A DNA stretch of 64,000 nucleotides, taken from the NCBI GenBank assembly GCA_910584945.1, contig CAJUDY010000017.1, positions 6,524 to 70,523 of the forward strand. The letters run 5' to 3'. This DNA comes from an uncultured Lachnospiraceae bacterium. GTDB taxonomy: Bacteria; Bacillota; Clostridia; Lachnospirales; Lachnospiraceae. Below are positions 23,499-31,808 of the stretch, piece after piece. The notes below the pieces were generated by a model. The model searched no databases. It saw only the letters and a program-made list of their open reading frames with translations, and was not told the origin of the DNA. Positions within the stretch are counted from its first letter, which is position 1; every line of letters begins with the position of its first letter. Made by a program: the position numbers and the translations under genes.

Positions 23499-24275
23499 TC
23501 AGTTTGATTGATCGAGGATCTCCTTGATCTTCCGGATCTCCTCCGTTGCGGATTCGCTGAAATCATAGGGAGACTTCCCCTGGCGGTCCGCGTCGATCAC
23601 TTCTGTGTTATAGTGGATAAATCCAAGTAAATCTTCCGCCGGAATCTTAGAACGGATGAATTCTTCATCTTCCGTACCACGAACTTTATTGGCAACTACC
23701 CGTACCTGCCGGATTCCAAGATCGTCGGCAAGGCGCTTGACGTTCTTATACGTCTGGACACTTCTTGCTCCCGGCTCGATCACAACGACGAACTGTTCCA
23801 TGGACTCGCAGGTTCCCCGTCCCAGATGTTCCAGTCCGGCCTCCATATCCATGATCACTACGTCATTGCTTCTGAGTATCAGATGGTTGATGATCCTTCT
23901 GAGCATCACATGCTCCGGACAGACGCATCCACCTCCGCCCGTCTCCACCGTACCCAGCAGGAGAAGTTTTACTCCATTGCAGGTCTTGCTGTACGTATCC
24001 GGAATATCATCCACCTTTGGATTCAGCTTATAGAACTGATTATCCTCGCCGGCTCCGGTACGCTCTTCCACCAGTTTCCTCATCTTGCTGATAGGGATGA
24101 TAGAATCCAGCACATCCTCCGGAAATCCAAGCGCCAGCCCCAGATTGGCATCCGGGTCCACATCAGCGGCAAGAACCGTCCTTCCCTCCTCTGCATATAA
24201 TCTTGCAAGTGTTGCAGCAAAGGTGGTCTTTCCGACTCCGCCTTTTCCGGTAATTGCTATCTTCAATGTTGTCAC
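23499..24275 (-). CDS. acsF: AcsF/CooC-type nickel-insertion ATPase
   Basis: The 258-residue MinD-like ATPase has a deviant Walker A motif (GKGGVGKTTFAATLA), DVDPDANLGLALG, and a CxC motif (GGGGCVCPEH) of the kind that binds Ni in CooC dimers. Family members load nickel into CO dehydrogenase or acetyl-CoA synthase. It lies between acsA and acsB, and a second CooC-type gene lies upstream of acsA, so one may serve each enzyme. Which paralog is the true AcsF cannot be settled by eye. Confidence 0.85.
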   Translation of the reverse strand: MTTLKIAITGKGGVGKTTFAATLARLYAEEGRTVLAADVDPDANLGLALGFPEDVLDSIIPISKMRKLVEERTGAGEDNQFYKLNPKVDDIPDTYSKTCNGVKLLLLGTVETGGGGCVCPEHVMLRRIINHLILRSNDVVIMDMEAGLEHLGRGTCESMEQFVVVIEPGARSVQTYKNVKRLADDLGIRQVRVVANKVRGTEDEEFIRSKIPAEDLLGFIHYNTEVIDADRQGKSPYDFSESATEEIRKIKEILDQSN

Positions 24276-24325
24276 CCTCCGGTTAAAAATTTACTTTATT
24301 ATATAGATGAAATCATCAAAAGAGA

Positions 24326-26218
24326 TTAGATGCCGATGGCTGTTCTCTTCTCCTCGATTCTCTCGATCATCAAATCCACAAGTTTCTCGATATCGGTCTC
24401 TACGGTATAAGCAGCCTCTACCCAGTCGCGAACGCCGCTGGTCAGGAGCTCCTGCATCTGTGTAGAACCGCTCACATACGGATCTACACCAAGGAAGGTA
24501 TCGATACCGGTGGAAACTACGTAGTTACCGATGGAAACTGCCTTCTCAGACATCCACTCAGGAGCACAGCCCACAACCGGAAGCTGGGAGATATTCAGGC
24601 CGGAATCCTTTGCAAGCTCTGCAACCAGGATCATCATACGGCTGATATCCACGCAGGAACCCATATGTAATACCGGCGGAATGTCTGCCAGTTCGCACAC
24701 GCGCTTTAAGCCTGCACCGCAGAGATCTTTCGCTCTCTTGTCCATCAGGCCTGCTTTTGCCGCTGCCTGAGCCGCGCAGCCGGATGCTACAACTACGATA
24801 TCATTTGCAAGCAGCTTCTTCATCAGCTCGATATGAGCGGTATCTGGACGAACCTTCGGGTTGTTACATCCAACCATAGCCACTGCTCCGCGGATAACGC
24901 CGGAGGTGATACACTCAATGAGCGGCTTGGTCGTTCCAAGAACGTCTACCTGAGAGTTGGTAACGCCGTCAAGCACCTTTACAAGAGCCTCTACGGAATA
25001 ACCCACAGTTGCTTTCTGCTTTATATCCGGGATATGTACCAGTTCCGGTTTCCGGTTCTTGAAGTTGTCGCATGCCATCTTCACGATCTGTTTTGCCTTC
25101 TCTGCTGCAGTTCCCACAGTAAAGTGAATATACTCGGAATCCGGCATCTGAGCGATTGCGGAAGTCGTGATGAATTTGGTATGGAAGCATTTGCTTAAGG
25201 GTCCAAGTGCCGGGAAGATACACTGCACGTCAACGACGATTGCCTCGCATGCCCCGGTCAGAACCACGTTCTCCTGCTGCAGGAAGTTACCCGCCATCGG
25301 AATACCGCGGCGCATAGCCACCTCATTGGAAGTACAGCAGACGCCGGATACGGTGATGCCCTTTGCGCCCTGTGCCTTTGCGTAAGCGATCATCTCAGGA
25401 TCGTCTGCATACTCGCATACCATCTCGGAAAGCGACGGGTCATGTCCATGGACGACGATATTGACGTTGTCTGCGTTCATAACGCCAAGGTTCGCCTCGG
25501 TATCGATCGGCTTCGGAGTACCGAACAGGACATCGGAGAACTCCGTACCGCACATGGAACCGCCCCAGCCGTCGCCAAGACCTGCACGGAAGGACTGACG
25601 CACCAGAGCCTCCGGCTTGGAGGAACATCCCATATGGCTCATATGCAGAGAACAGGATACCTCGCGGTCGATCGCTCTCGGAGTGATCTCCGCTTTCTCC
25701 CACAGCTCCTGTGTATGCTTCGGTGCGCGTGCAACCCAGCGCTGGAAGCCAAACGGTTTTCCATACTCAAGAAGAGCCAGTTCTGCAACTTCATGAGCCA
25801 GATCATAGATATCTTTTCCTTCGGTCTCAACGCCCCACTCTTTTGCGATGCGGATGAGTTTCTCAGGATCTTTTACTTTATAAGCTCCATCGGGAGCGGA
25901 TGCATACAGGGTATGACAGATCTCACGGCCATGATCGGAGTGAGTCGCTGCGCCGCCTGCAGTAAATTTCAAATAGTTACGTCCTACGATACCATGAGCG
26001 TCACATCCGCAGATTCCTCTCGGAGCCTTCGGGGTAATACGGCAGGGTCCCATAGCACAGATACGGCAGCAGATACCCTGCTCACCGAATTTACAATGTG
26101 GTGTCTGGTTCTTTACGCGGATCTGCCATGCGTCAGCGCCAACCTTAGCGCCGGTTTCCAGCAGTCTGTTAGTAGCGGCTTCGAACTCTTCAACTGTTGT
26201 TAATTTAAAGTCTCCCAT
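24326..26218 (-). CDS. acsA: Anaerobic CO dehydrogenase catalytic subunit (CODH beta) AcsA/CooS
   Basis: The 630-residue protein has the N-terminal cysteine set for the shared D cluster and the B cluster (C42, C50, C51, C54, C59, C70, C72) and the later C-cluster region (GVCCTSNEVAMRRG, GCNNPKVRPDTAHI, ASGCAAQAAAKAG). It reduces CO2 to CO with ferredoxin electrons and channels it to AcsB. Full length and order fit the acetogen type. It is followed by the AcsF-type gene and preceded by cooC after 27 bases. Confidence 0.97.
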   Translation of the reverse strand: MGDFKLTTVEEFEAATNRLLETGAKVGADAWQIRVKNQTPHCKFGEQGICCRICAMGPCRITPKAPRGICGCDAHGIVGRNYLKFTAGGAATHSDHGREICHTLYASAPDGAYKVKDPEKLIRIAKEWGVETEGKDIYDLAHEVAELALLEYGKPFGFQRWVARAPKHTQELWEKAEITPRAIDREVSCSLHMSHMGCSSKPEALVRQSFRAGLGDGWGGSMCGTEFSDVLFGTPKPIDTEANLGVMNADNVNIVVHGHDPSLSEMVCEYADDPEMIAYAKAQGAKGITVSGVCCTSNEVAMRRGIPMAGNFLQQENVVLTGACEAIVVDVQCIFPALGPLSKCFHTKFITTSAIAQMPDSEYIHFTVGTAAEKAKQIVKMACDNFKNRKPELVHIPDIKQKATVGYSVEALVKVLDGVTNSQVDVLGTTKPLIECITSGVIRGAVAMVGCNNPKVRPDTAHIELMKKLLANDIVVVASGCAAQAAAKAGLMDKRAKDLCGAGLKRVCELADIPPVLHMGSCVDISRMMILVAELAKDSGLNISQLPVVGCAPEWMSEKAVSIGNYVVSTGIDTFLGVDPYVSGSTQMQELLTSGVRDWVEAAYTVETDIEKLVDLMIERIEEKRTAIGI

Positions 26219-26245
26219 ATAAATCTCCTTTTTTGCAGTCCTGGA

Positions 26246-27016
26246 TTAGAGTTCCAGGCTGTCAATAATCTTGTATAATGCCTGTCTTACAGGATTGTCT
26301 GACGGAAGCTCGGTCGTCGGAGTACCGGCACTGTCAAACTCATATACACCATCATCCTGGGGTACTACCCCAAGAAGCGTCAGTTCCTGTTTCTGAACCT
26401 CTTCCTGAATGCCTTCATTCAGGACACCCCCCGGCGCCCGGTTCACAATCAAGCCGACCTTTTTCGGCTTCAGTCCGCATTCCGGAATCAGCCGGGCAAT
26501 CCTGCCCACGGCCTGCACTCCTCTGCGGGAGCAGTCGCTTACCAAAATCACAACGTCTACACTGGGAAGGATTCCTCGGCTGATATGTTCCATACCTGCC
26601 TCATTGTCAACGACAACGTAATTGTAGTGCTGTGCACGTCTGGCAACCTGAGTCGACAATAAACCGTTGACAAAACAGTAACACCCTTTCCCCTGTGTAT
26701 GTCCCATAACCAGCAGATCGTAATCGTCTTCCTCCACCAGAGAAGAATCAAACTTGAATTCTGCATAATCCTGTTTGGACATGCCTGCCGGGATCGGGCT
26801 TTCCGACGCCATCTCCGCCTTGGCAATCTCTTCGCGGATATCTCCGAGGGTCATATCCACTTCCACGCCGAGCACTTCATTCAGATTCGAATTCGCGTCT
26901 GCGTCAACCGCCAGAATCGGTCCTTTTTTCTGTTTTGCTAAATACTGAATCAGCATGCCGGTCAGTGTCGTCTTTCCGACACCGCCTTTACCTGCCACTG
27001 CTATCGTTTGCGGCAT
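26246..27016 (-). CDS. cooC: CO dehydrogenase maturation ATPase CooC
   Basis: The 256-residue MinD-like protein has GKGGVGKTTLTGML, the AVDADANSNLNEVLG loop and a CYC motif in GKGCYCFVNG that fits the Ni-binding CxC of CooC. It should use ATP to insert nickel into the C cluster of AcsA, whose gene follows. A 268-base leader with a palindrome and hairpins separates it from cooT. Confidence 0.93.
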   Translation of the reverse strand: MPQTIAVAGKGGVGKTTLTGMLIQYLAKQKKGPILAVDADANSNLNEVLGVEVDMTLGDIREEIAKAEMASESPIPAGMSKQDYAEFKFDSSLVEEDDYDLLVMGHTQGKGCYCFVNGLLSTQVARRAQHYNYVVVDNEAGMEHISRGILPSVDVVILVSDCSRRGVQAVGRIARLIPECGLKPKKVGLIVNRAPGGVLNEGIQEEVQKQELTLLGVVPQDDGVYEFDSAGTPTTELPSDNPVRQALYKIIDSLEL

Positions 27017-27255
27017 ATCGTCATCTCCTACATTCTAAAATCTTGTTTTTATAAATTGTTTTGTGAGTCATGGCTGCCTGTTACAGGATTCCTTGACTTT
27101 ATTCTCCTGTCTTTATGCCCGTCGTCCGGATCGCTCCGGCCCTGTCCGTCTTTGGTGGGAAAACTTCAGGAAAGTAGGCATGTTCTGTTTCATTGCGTCC
27201 GGCAGTCTCTTTTATCTACCCCCAATCTATATAAATTTGCAATTGAAACCTACTC
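27017..27255 (-). other. Long untranslated gap upstream of cooC with several potential hairpins
   Basis: No reading frame is supported here. Read toward cooC it can form CCGGA-GCGA-TCCGG, an enclosing ATGCC/GGCAT pair, and then ACAGGA/TCCTGT with a 16-base loop. A TTGCAA hexamer followed after 18 bases by TAGATA (around 27210-27240) could be a weak promoter. I could not match it to a known riboswitch. Confidence 0.45.
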
Positions 27256-27282
27256 GTAACTGTGAAGGTACTGAACAGTTAC
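27256..27282. repeat. Dispersed 27-bp palindrome, copy 4
   Basis: This is the exact reverse complement of copy 1, with perfect arms. It lies three bases past the cooT stop codon in the cooT-cooC gap. Confidence 0.85.
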
Positions 27283-27284
27283 AC

Positions 27285-27479
27285 CTATTCTTCCACACAG
27301 TTGATTTTCACAACTGAGTTTGCCAGATCTACCATGGCAATGGTTCCTTCTACCGTAATCTCGCCGCCCATAATATCGCGGATACGGATCGTATTCCCTT
27401 CCACGTCAAGGCGGCTCGCGTTTTTGATCAGGACGCTTTCGCTTTCCTGCTTCTTACCGTATACGGTTGCAAGACACAT
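27285..27479 (-). CDS. cooT: CooT-family nickel-binding protein
   Basis: The 64-residue protein starts MCLATVYGKKQESE, with the family's N-terminal Met-Cys that supplies the metal site, and continues with small beta strands (ADVEG-type region, RIRDIMGGEITVEG). CooT proteins are about 60-66 residues, bind nickel and are linked to CO dehydrogenase maturation. Here it lies between a His-rich protein and cooC on the same strand, which supports that role. Confidence 0.88.
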   Translation of the reverse strand: MCLATVYGKKQESESVLIKNASRLDVEGNTIRIRDIMGGEITVEGTIAMVDLANSVVKINCVEE

Positions 27480-27536
27480 GCTTCCTTCCTCCTAATCTAA
27501 GCTCCACATCTCCCATTCCAGTGAGGGCCGATGCTG

Positions 27537-27932
27537 CTATACCAGTGAAAGTGCGATGGATAATCTCATATTGCCTTTTTCGAAATCCTCCACACCCTTC
27601 TCGATCTGAGCGGCGGCTTCTTCCTTGCCCTGCTCCCTTAAGTGCTTTGCAATGACAGCAAGCTCCTGTGCATGGTGTTTATTGTGGTCCAGCATATATG
27701 CCAGCACCGCCGTATCCTCATCCTTCGGCTGATCACCGTGATCGTGGCCGCAGTGGTCATGGGTATGACCGTCGCATCCGCCGCAGTGCTCATGATTGTG
27801 CTCCTGTTCGTGGCCTTCTTCATGGCTGTGGGCATGCGTATGAGTCGTATCACCATGTGTATGCTCATGCGTGTGCTCATGCCCGCCGCAGCCGCATCCA
27901 CAGTGCGTATGCTCTTCATTGGTTAAATGCAT
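27537..27932 (-). CDS. Histidine-rich metal-binding protein in the CODH maturation group
   Basis: The 131-residue product is His-rich over its first 65 or so residues, with repeated HTH, HEH and HSHEEGHEQEHNHEH stretches and CGCGCGG, then a helical C-terminal domain (about 70-131) without histidine repeats (LDHNKHHAQELAVIAKHL). The histidine part could store or deliver nickel or cobalt to CooC, CooT or the corrinoid. It has no membrane segment. Its own promoter with a palindromic spacer suggests metal control. The ATG follows AGGAGGG. Confidence 0.8.
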   Translation of the reverse strand: MHLTNEEHTHCGCGCGGHEHTHEHTHGDTTHTHAHSHEEGHEQEHNHEHCGGCDGHTHDHCGHDHGDQPKDEDTAVLAYMLDHNKHHAQELAVIAKHLREQGKEEAAAQIEKGVEDFEKGNMRLSIALSLV

Positions 27933-28006
27933 CCATTTCCCTCCTTTTCAAGAAAAAAACACGCCAAAATTATCGCTATGTTATTTTTTTGACATTGTTT
28001 ACTAGC

Positions 28007-28035
28007 ATTATACCCCATGGGGGGATATTTAGCAA
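28007..28035 (-). promoter_or_regulatory. Promoter of the His-rich/cooT group with palindromic spacer
   Basis: TTGCTA (28030-28035) and TATAAT (28007-28012) on the minus strand are 17 bases apart. The spacer contains the perfect palindrome CCCCATGGGG (28013-28022), a plausible repressor site. A weak Rex-like sequence (27978-27995, 10 of 14 fixed positions) lies just downstream. Confidence 0.8.
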
Positions 28036-28119
28036 GTGAATTTCTGTATATTTTCTACAAAAATATGGAAATCCGTTCGCAGCGCTCTTCTGTCCGCTCT
28101 GCAGGTACATTTTTACCGA

Positions 28120-28154
28120 CAAAATGACCGAAAGCCGCAAGCGCTTTCGGTCAT
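28120..28154 (-). terminator. Terminator of the rnfC2-metV-metF operon
   Basis: ATGACCGAAAGC (28124-28135) pairs perfectly with GCTTTCGGTCAT (28143-28154); the minus strand continues TTTTGTCGG. It starts 21 bases after the metF stop. Confidence 0.88.
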
Positions 28155-28175
28155 ATGCAATGCTATGTAAAATGA

Positions 28176-29054
28176 TTAAATCCCAGCTTCTTTCAGAAGC
28201 GCCGGTACTTTGGACTCCCAGCCAAGCGCCATGATGTGGAGGCCCTGGCAGTAGGGTTTGCATGCCTTGATGATACGTGCGGCGATCTCTACGCCGGTAA
28301 TCCCTGCTTTTGCCTTTTCCTTGTCCGCCTTGAGCTCGTCAATCATCTCCTGGGGTACATGGATGCCGGCCACATTGTCGTTCATGAACTTCGCCATTCC
28401 CGCGGATTTCAAAATGACGATGCCCAGCTGTACTGGTTTGCCGAACTGTTTTGCTTTCTCCATAAACTCGATGAACTTCTCCGGCTCATAGACTGCCTGG
28501 GTCTGGAAATACTCCGCGCCTGCGTTGACCTTGCGCTCCATCTTCGCCAGCTGCGAATCCACAGAATCGCTGCAGGGAGATACCACTGCGCCCTTGGCAA
28601 ACTTCGGCGGCTCGCCCACCAGCTTGTTGCCGCCCAGATCCTCGCCGGACTCCAGCTTGCAGATCGTGTGAAGCAAAGAAACAGAATCCAGGTCAAAGAC
28701 CGGTTTTGCGCCCTTGTGATCGCCCAGCTTGATGTGGTCGCCGGTCAGCGCCAGCACATTGTCGATTCCCAGCATCGCCGCGCTTAAAAGGTCAGACTGC
28801 AGTGCGATCCGGTTCCGGTCACGACAGGTCAGCTGATAGATCGGCAGGAGACCTTCGTCTTTCAGCGCCTTACAGGTCGCCAGCGAGCCCAGGCGCATAA
28901 CGGAAGACTGGTTATCGGTTACGTTCACTGCCGTAACACCGCTTAAATACGTCTTCGCTTCCTCCAAAAGATGCTCGATATGGATTCCTTTTGGCGGTCC
29001 TACTTCTGCAGATACTACAAATTCGCCGCGTTCAAATAACTCTGTAATTTTCAT
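28176..29054 (-). CDS. metF: Methylene-THF reductase, MetF
   Basis: The 292-residue TIM-barrel flavoprotein has AEVGPPKGIHIEHLLEEA, VTAVNVTDNQSSVMRLGS, LTCRDRNRIALQSDLL and LALTGDHIKLGDH, all typical of MetF. It reduces methylene-THF to methyl-THF. In acetogens it works with the zinc/iron-sulphur protein MetV, and in some with RnfC2, both encoded just upstream. I use the ATG at 29054 and not an in-frame one 15 bases earlier. Confidence 0.95.
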   Translation of the reverse strand: MKITELFERGEFVVSAEVGPPKGIHIEHLLEEAKTYLSGVTAVNVTDNQSSVMRLGSLATCKALKDEGLLPIYQLTCRDRNRIALQSDLLSAAMLGIDNVLALTGDHIKLGDHKGAKPVFDLDSVSLLHTICKLESGEDLGGNKLVGEPPKFAKGAVVSPCSDSVDSQLAKMERKVNAGAEYFQTQAVYEPEKFIEFMEKAKQFGKPVQLGIVILKSAGMAKFMNDNVAGIHVPQEMIDELKADKEKAKAGITGVEIAARIIKACKPYCQGLHIMALGWESKVPALLKEAGI

Positions 29055-29096
29055 TCTATATCGCTCCAATCCTAATATTTTTTAAATTTACTGATT

Positions 29097-29714
29097 CTAC
29101 ACTTCGTCATCCGTTGCGTAATCGCGTATCTGCACCGGACTCTTCAACGCATCCAGACGTCCGATCTTCTCCAGCCGTCTGTAGATCCGTTCCCAGCCGC
29201 ACTCCATATCGGGATCTACTTCGCACTTGCCGTTCTTGGCGCCGCCGCACTGGCCGTTTAAGAGGCTCTTGGAACAGGCAGTAATCGGACAGATCCCTCC
29301 GGTCAGGTTCAGGTAGCACTCGCCGCACTGGCCGCAGTCGTACTCCAGAGGCGTCACGCCCTGGAAGCCCGGCAGACGGCAGGAATCGCAGGCTGCACAC
29401 ACCATCTTGTCATCCAGATACTCGGCGATCGTCTGTACACCGACGCCGCAGGAGAATACAAGCACCACGTCCGCTTCTTTGATCTCGTCCATGTGCTTCT
29501 CAAGGCGCAGCTTCATATTATCCGGATTGCATATGTAATCTGTCGTTATGGTCCCGGTCACGTTCCCGGAAGCTCCCAGCTCTTTCTGGAGTTCTGCAGC
29601 TTCTTTTTCCGGGAAATGAACTTCCTTACATCCCTGGCAGTTGATGATAAAGAATTTCTTTCCATTCACCAGGGACGTGATGGTTTCTTTCGATTTTAAC
29701 TGGGTAATTAGCAT
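29097..29714 (-). CDS. metV: MetV, partner subunit of methylene-THF reductase
   Basis: The 205-residue protein has many cysteines in the pattern of the MetV/MTHFR C-terminal family: CDSCRLPGF, CGQCGECYLN, GGICPITACSKSLLNGQCGG and KCEVDPDMECGWERIY. MetV carries metal or iron-sulphur sites that pass electrons to the MetF flavin. Its start follows the rnfC2 stop by one base. The N-terminal third of the upstream RnfC2 is a clear homolog of this protein. Confidence 0.92.
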   Translation of the reverse strand: MLITQLKSKETITSLVNGKKFFIINCQGCKEVHFPEKEAAELQKELGASGNVTGTITTDYICNPDNMKLRLEKHMDEIKEADVVLVFSCGVGVQTIAEYLDDKMVCAACDSCRLPGFQGVTPLEYDCGQCGECYLNLTGGICPITACSKSLLNGQCGGAKNGKCEVDPDMECGWERIYRRLEKIGRLDALKSPVQIRDYATDDEV

Positions 29715-29715
29715 A

Positions 29716-31677
29716 TCACTTCATCCCCCTTACTGCATTTTTTCCGGCTTTGATCTTGGTGACTAATGGAATCTTGGAGGAGCAGATGTACTCGCAGCAT
29801 CTGCACTCGATACAATCCATGATGTTCATGTCTTTATCACCCTGCCAGTTCTCTTCATCCGCAAATTTTGCAAAATAAAGCGGAGAAAGTTCCATCGGAC
29901 AGACGTCCGCACAGCGTCCGCACTTGATACAGGGCTGCTCTTTTGTATGATCCGTATCTACCACGATAATACCGTTCGATCCCTTCATGATCGGCGCGTT
30001 CGTATCGTTCATGACAAATCCCATCATGGGACCGCCTGCCTTGATCGTGACGTCGTCTCCCGTGATGCCGCCGCAGTGATCGATCAGTTCCTGGGTAATG
30101 GTACCGATCTTTACAATATAATTGCCCGGTTTCTTCAGATTCTCGCCGGTCACGGTGGTCACACGCTCCACAAGCGGCATGCCCTTCTGGATCGCGTCGG
30201 AGATCGCCTTCGTGGTACTGATGTTGCTCACCACGCAGCCTACGTCTGCAGGAAGTCCTCCGCGGGGAACCTGTCTTCCCATCACGCGCTTGATCAGCAT
30301 CTTCTCAGCGCCCTGGGGATACTTGGTCTTTGCCACGACCACTTCCAGATTCTCACAGTCCGCAGTCTTTGCTTTCATCAACTCGATGGCGTCCGGTTTA
30401 TTGTCCTCAATCACGATAATCCCTTTTTTCGCGTCTACGGTCTTAACGATAGCTTTCAGGCCAAAAATCACGTCGTCTGCGAACTCCAGAAGCACTCTGT
30501 GGTCCGCGGTCAGAAGCGGCTCGCACTCGCAGCCGTTCAAAAGGACGGCGTCTATCGGTTTGTTGGGTTTTAATTTCACAGAGGTCGGGAAACCGGCCCC
30601 GCCCATGCCGACGATTCCGCTTTCACGGACAATATCAATGATCTCGTCCGGAGTCAGACTGTCAAGATCCTTATGGGGTTTTACAGATTCGTGCAGAGTA
30701 TTTTTCCCGTCGGACTCAATAACAACAGACAGGCATTCGCCTCTTGTGGCGTGCGGATGGTTCTCGATGGCCGTTACCGTTCCGCTGACGCTGGAATGAA
30801 CCGGAGCGCTGATAAAGCCGGCCTGTTCGCCGATCACCTGTCCGACCTTCACCATATCGCCCACCTGTACGACGGGATTCGCCGGAGCGCCCGCATGCAT
30901 GGACAGCGGAATGACCACGATCTTCGGATCCGGAAATCTTTCCAGCGGAATATGCTCGGTGAATTCCTTCCGCTCCGACGGATGAATGCCGCCGTAATAG
31001 CCTTCCAAACGGTTTTCACGGATGGATTTCACATAATCATTTACAAATTTAAAATCAACCTTGGAGTAGTCCCGAAGCTGTACCGGCTGATTCAGGAATT
31101 CGGAAAGACGGCCCTGTTTTTCCAGTCTCCTGTAAATCTTCTCCCATGCGCAGTCCTTGTCGGGATCTACTTCGCACTTGCCGTTCTTCGCGCCGCCGCA
31201 CTGGCCGTTGACCAGGCTCTTGGAACAGTCCACGATGGGACAGATACCGCCGGTGACGTTTAAGTAGCACTGTGCGCACGCGTCACAGTTCTTCTTCGTC
31301 AGAGCCATGCCGTGATGTCCTGTATAATTCAGGGAATCGCTGGCCGCAAATACGGATTTTCCTGTCAGATCTGCAACCGTCTGAATGCCCAGGCCGCAGG
31401 AAGCCACCAGAATATGCTCGGTCCCCTCCGGAATCATATCCTGTAACTTTCTCTCTGTCTGGGTCTTGTTGCATAAGAAGTCAACCCTTGCAGTCCCTGT
31501 GACGTTCTTTCCCTGTCCGGTGACAAGCTGTTCCAGCTCGCCGCACTCTGGTTCGTCAATGGTTTCAAATTCCTTGAAGCACTTGTTGCAGGCAATGATG
31601 AACAGGTTGTCTCTATCGGCCAATAATGACACCAGCTCGTCGTTGCTTTTCAACTTATACTTAGTATAGTTTTCCAA
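29716..31677 (-). CDS. rnfC2: RnfC2-type electron-transfer subunit with a MetV-like N-terminal domain
   Basis: The 653-residue protein is a fusion. Residues 1-205 repeat the MetV pattern (CDACAQCYLNVTGGICPIVD, then GQCGGAKNGKCEVDPDKDC). Residues 235-650 are RnfC-like: a barrel-sandwich region with APVHSSVSGTVTA, a flavin/NADH-binding SLBB part with GMGGAGFPTSVKL and NGCECEPLLTADH, and two C-terminal [4Fe-4S] motifs, CIKCGRCADVCP and CIECRCCEYIC. No other rnf gene is near, so it is not the Rnf membrane complex. In Acetobacterium an RnfC2 of this kind gives MetF/MetV an NADH-linked module, and the same role is likely here. Confidence 0.92.
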   Translation of the reverse strand: MENYTKYKLKSNDELVSLLADRDNLFIIACNKCFKEFETIDEPECGELEQLVTGQGKNVTGTARVDFLCNKTQTERKLQDMIPEGTEHILVASCGLGIQTVADLTGKSVFAASDSLNYTGHHGMALTKKNCDACAQCYLNVTGGICPIVDCSKSLVNGQCGGAKNGKCEVDPDKDCAWEKIYRRLEKQGRLSEFLNQPVQLRDYSKVDFKFVNDYVKSIRENRLEGYYGGIHPSERKEFTEHIPLERFPDPKIVVIPLSMHAGAPANPVVQVGDMVKVGQVIGEQAGFISAPVHSSVSGTVTAIENHPHATRGECLSVVIESDGKNTLHESVKPHKDLDSLTPDEIIDIVRESGIVGMGGAGFPTSVKLKPNKPIDAVLLNGCECEPLLTADHRVLLEFADDVIFGLKAIVKTVDAKKGIIVIEDNKPDAIELMKAKTADCENLEVVVAKTKYPQGAEKMLIKRVMGRQVPRGGLPADVGCVVSNISTTKAISDAIQKGMPLVERVTTVTGENLKKPGNYIVKIGTITQELIDHCGGITGDDVTIKAGGPMMGFVMNDTNAPIMKGSNGIIVVDTDHTKEQPCIKCGRCADVCPMELSPLYFAKFADEENWQGDKDMNIMDCIECRCCEYICSSKIPLVTKIKAGKNAVRGMK

Positions 31678-31808
31678 TTGCTCACCTTCCTTATCTTATT
31701 TTATTTGCAAAACCGGTACTTATCTGCCCTTGTCCCTTTTCAGCCTCTGCACTTTGATAAAAAGAGCAATCAGCAAATAAGACAGCTTTGTTTTTTAACA
31801 CCATTCTC

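Noticed and set aside
27017..27255. Cobalamin, NiCo, THF or fluoride riboswitch upstream of cooC
   Set aside because: I compared remembered core motifs by eye and found no convincing match, so the gap is reported only as structured sequence.
27642..27926. Plus-strand frame rich in Met/Val/Ile opposite the His-rich gene, which looks like a membrane protein
   Set aside because: It is the complement of the histidine codon repeats; no ribosome site, and the opposite frame has good signals and context.
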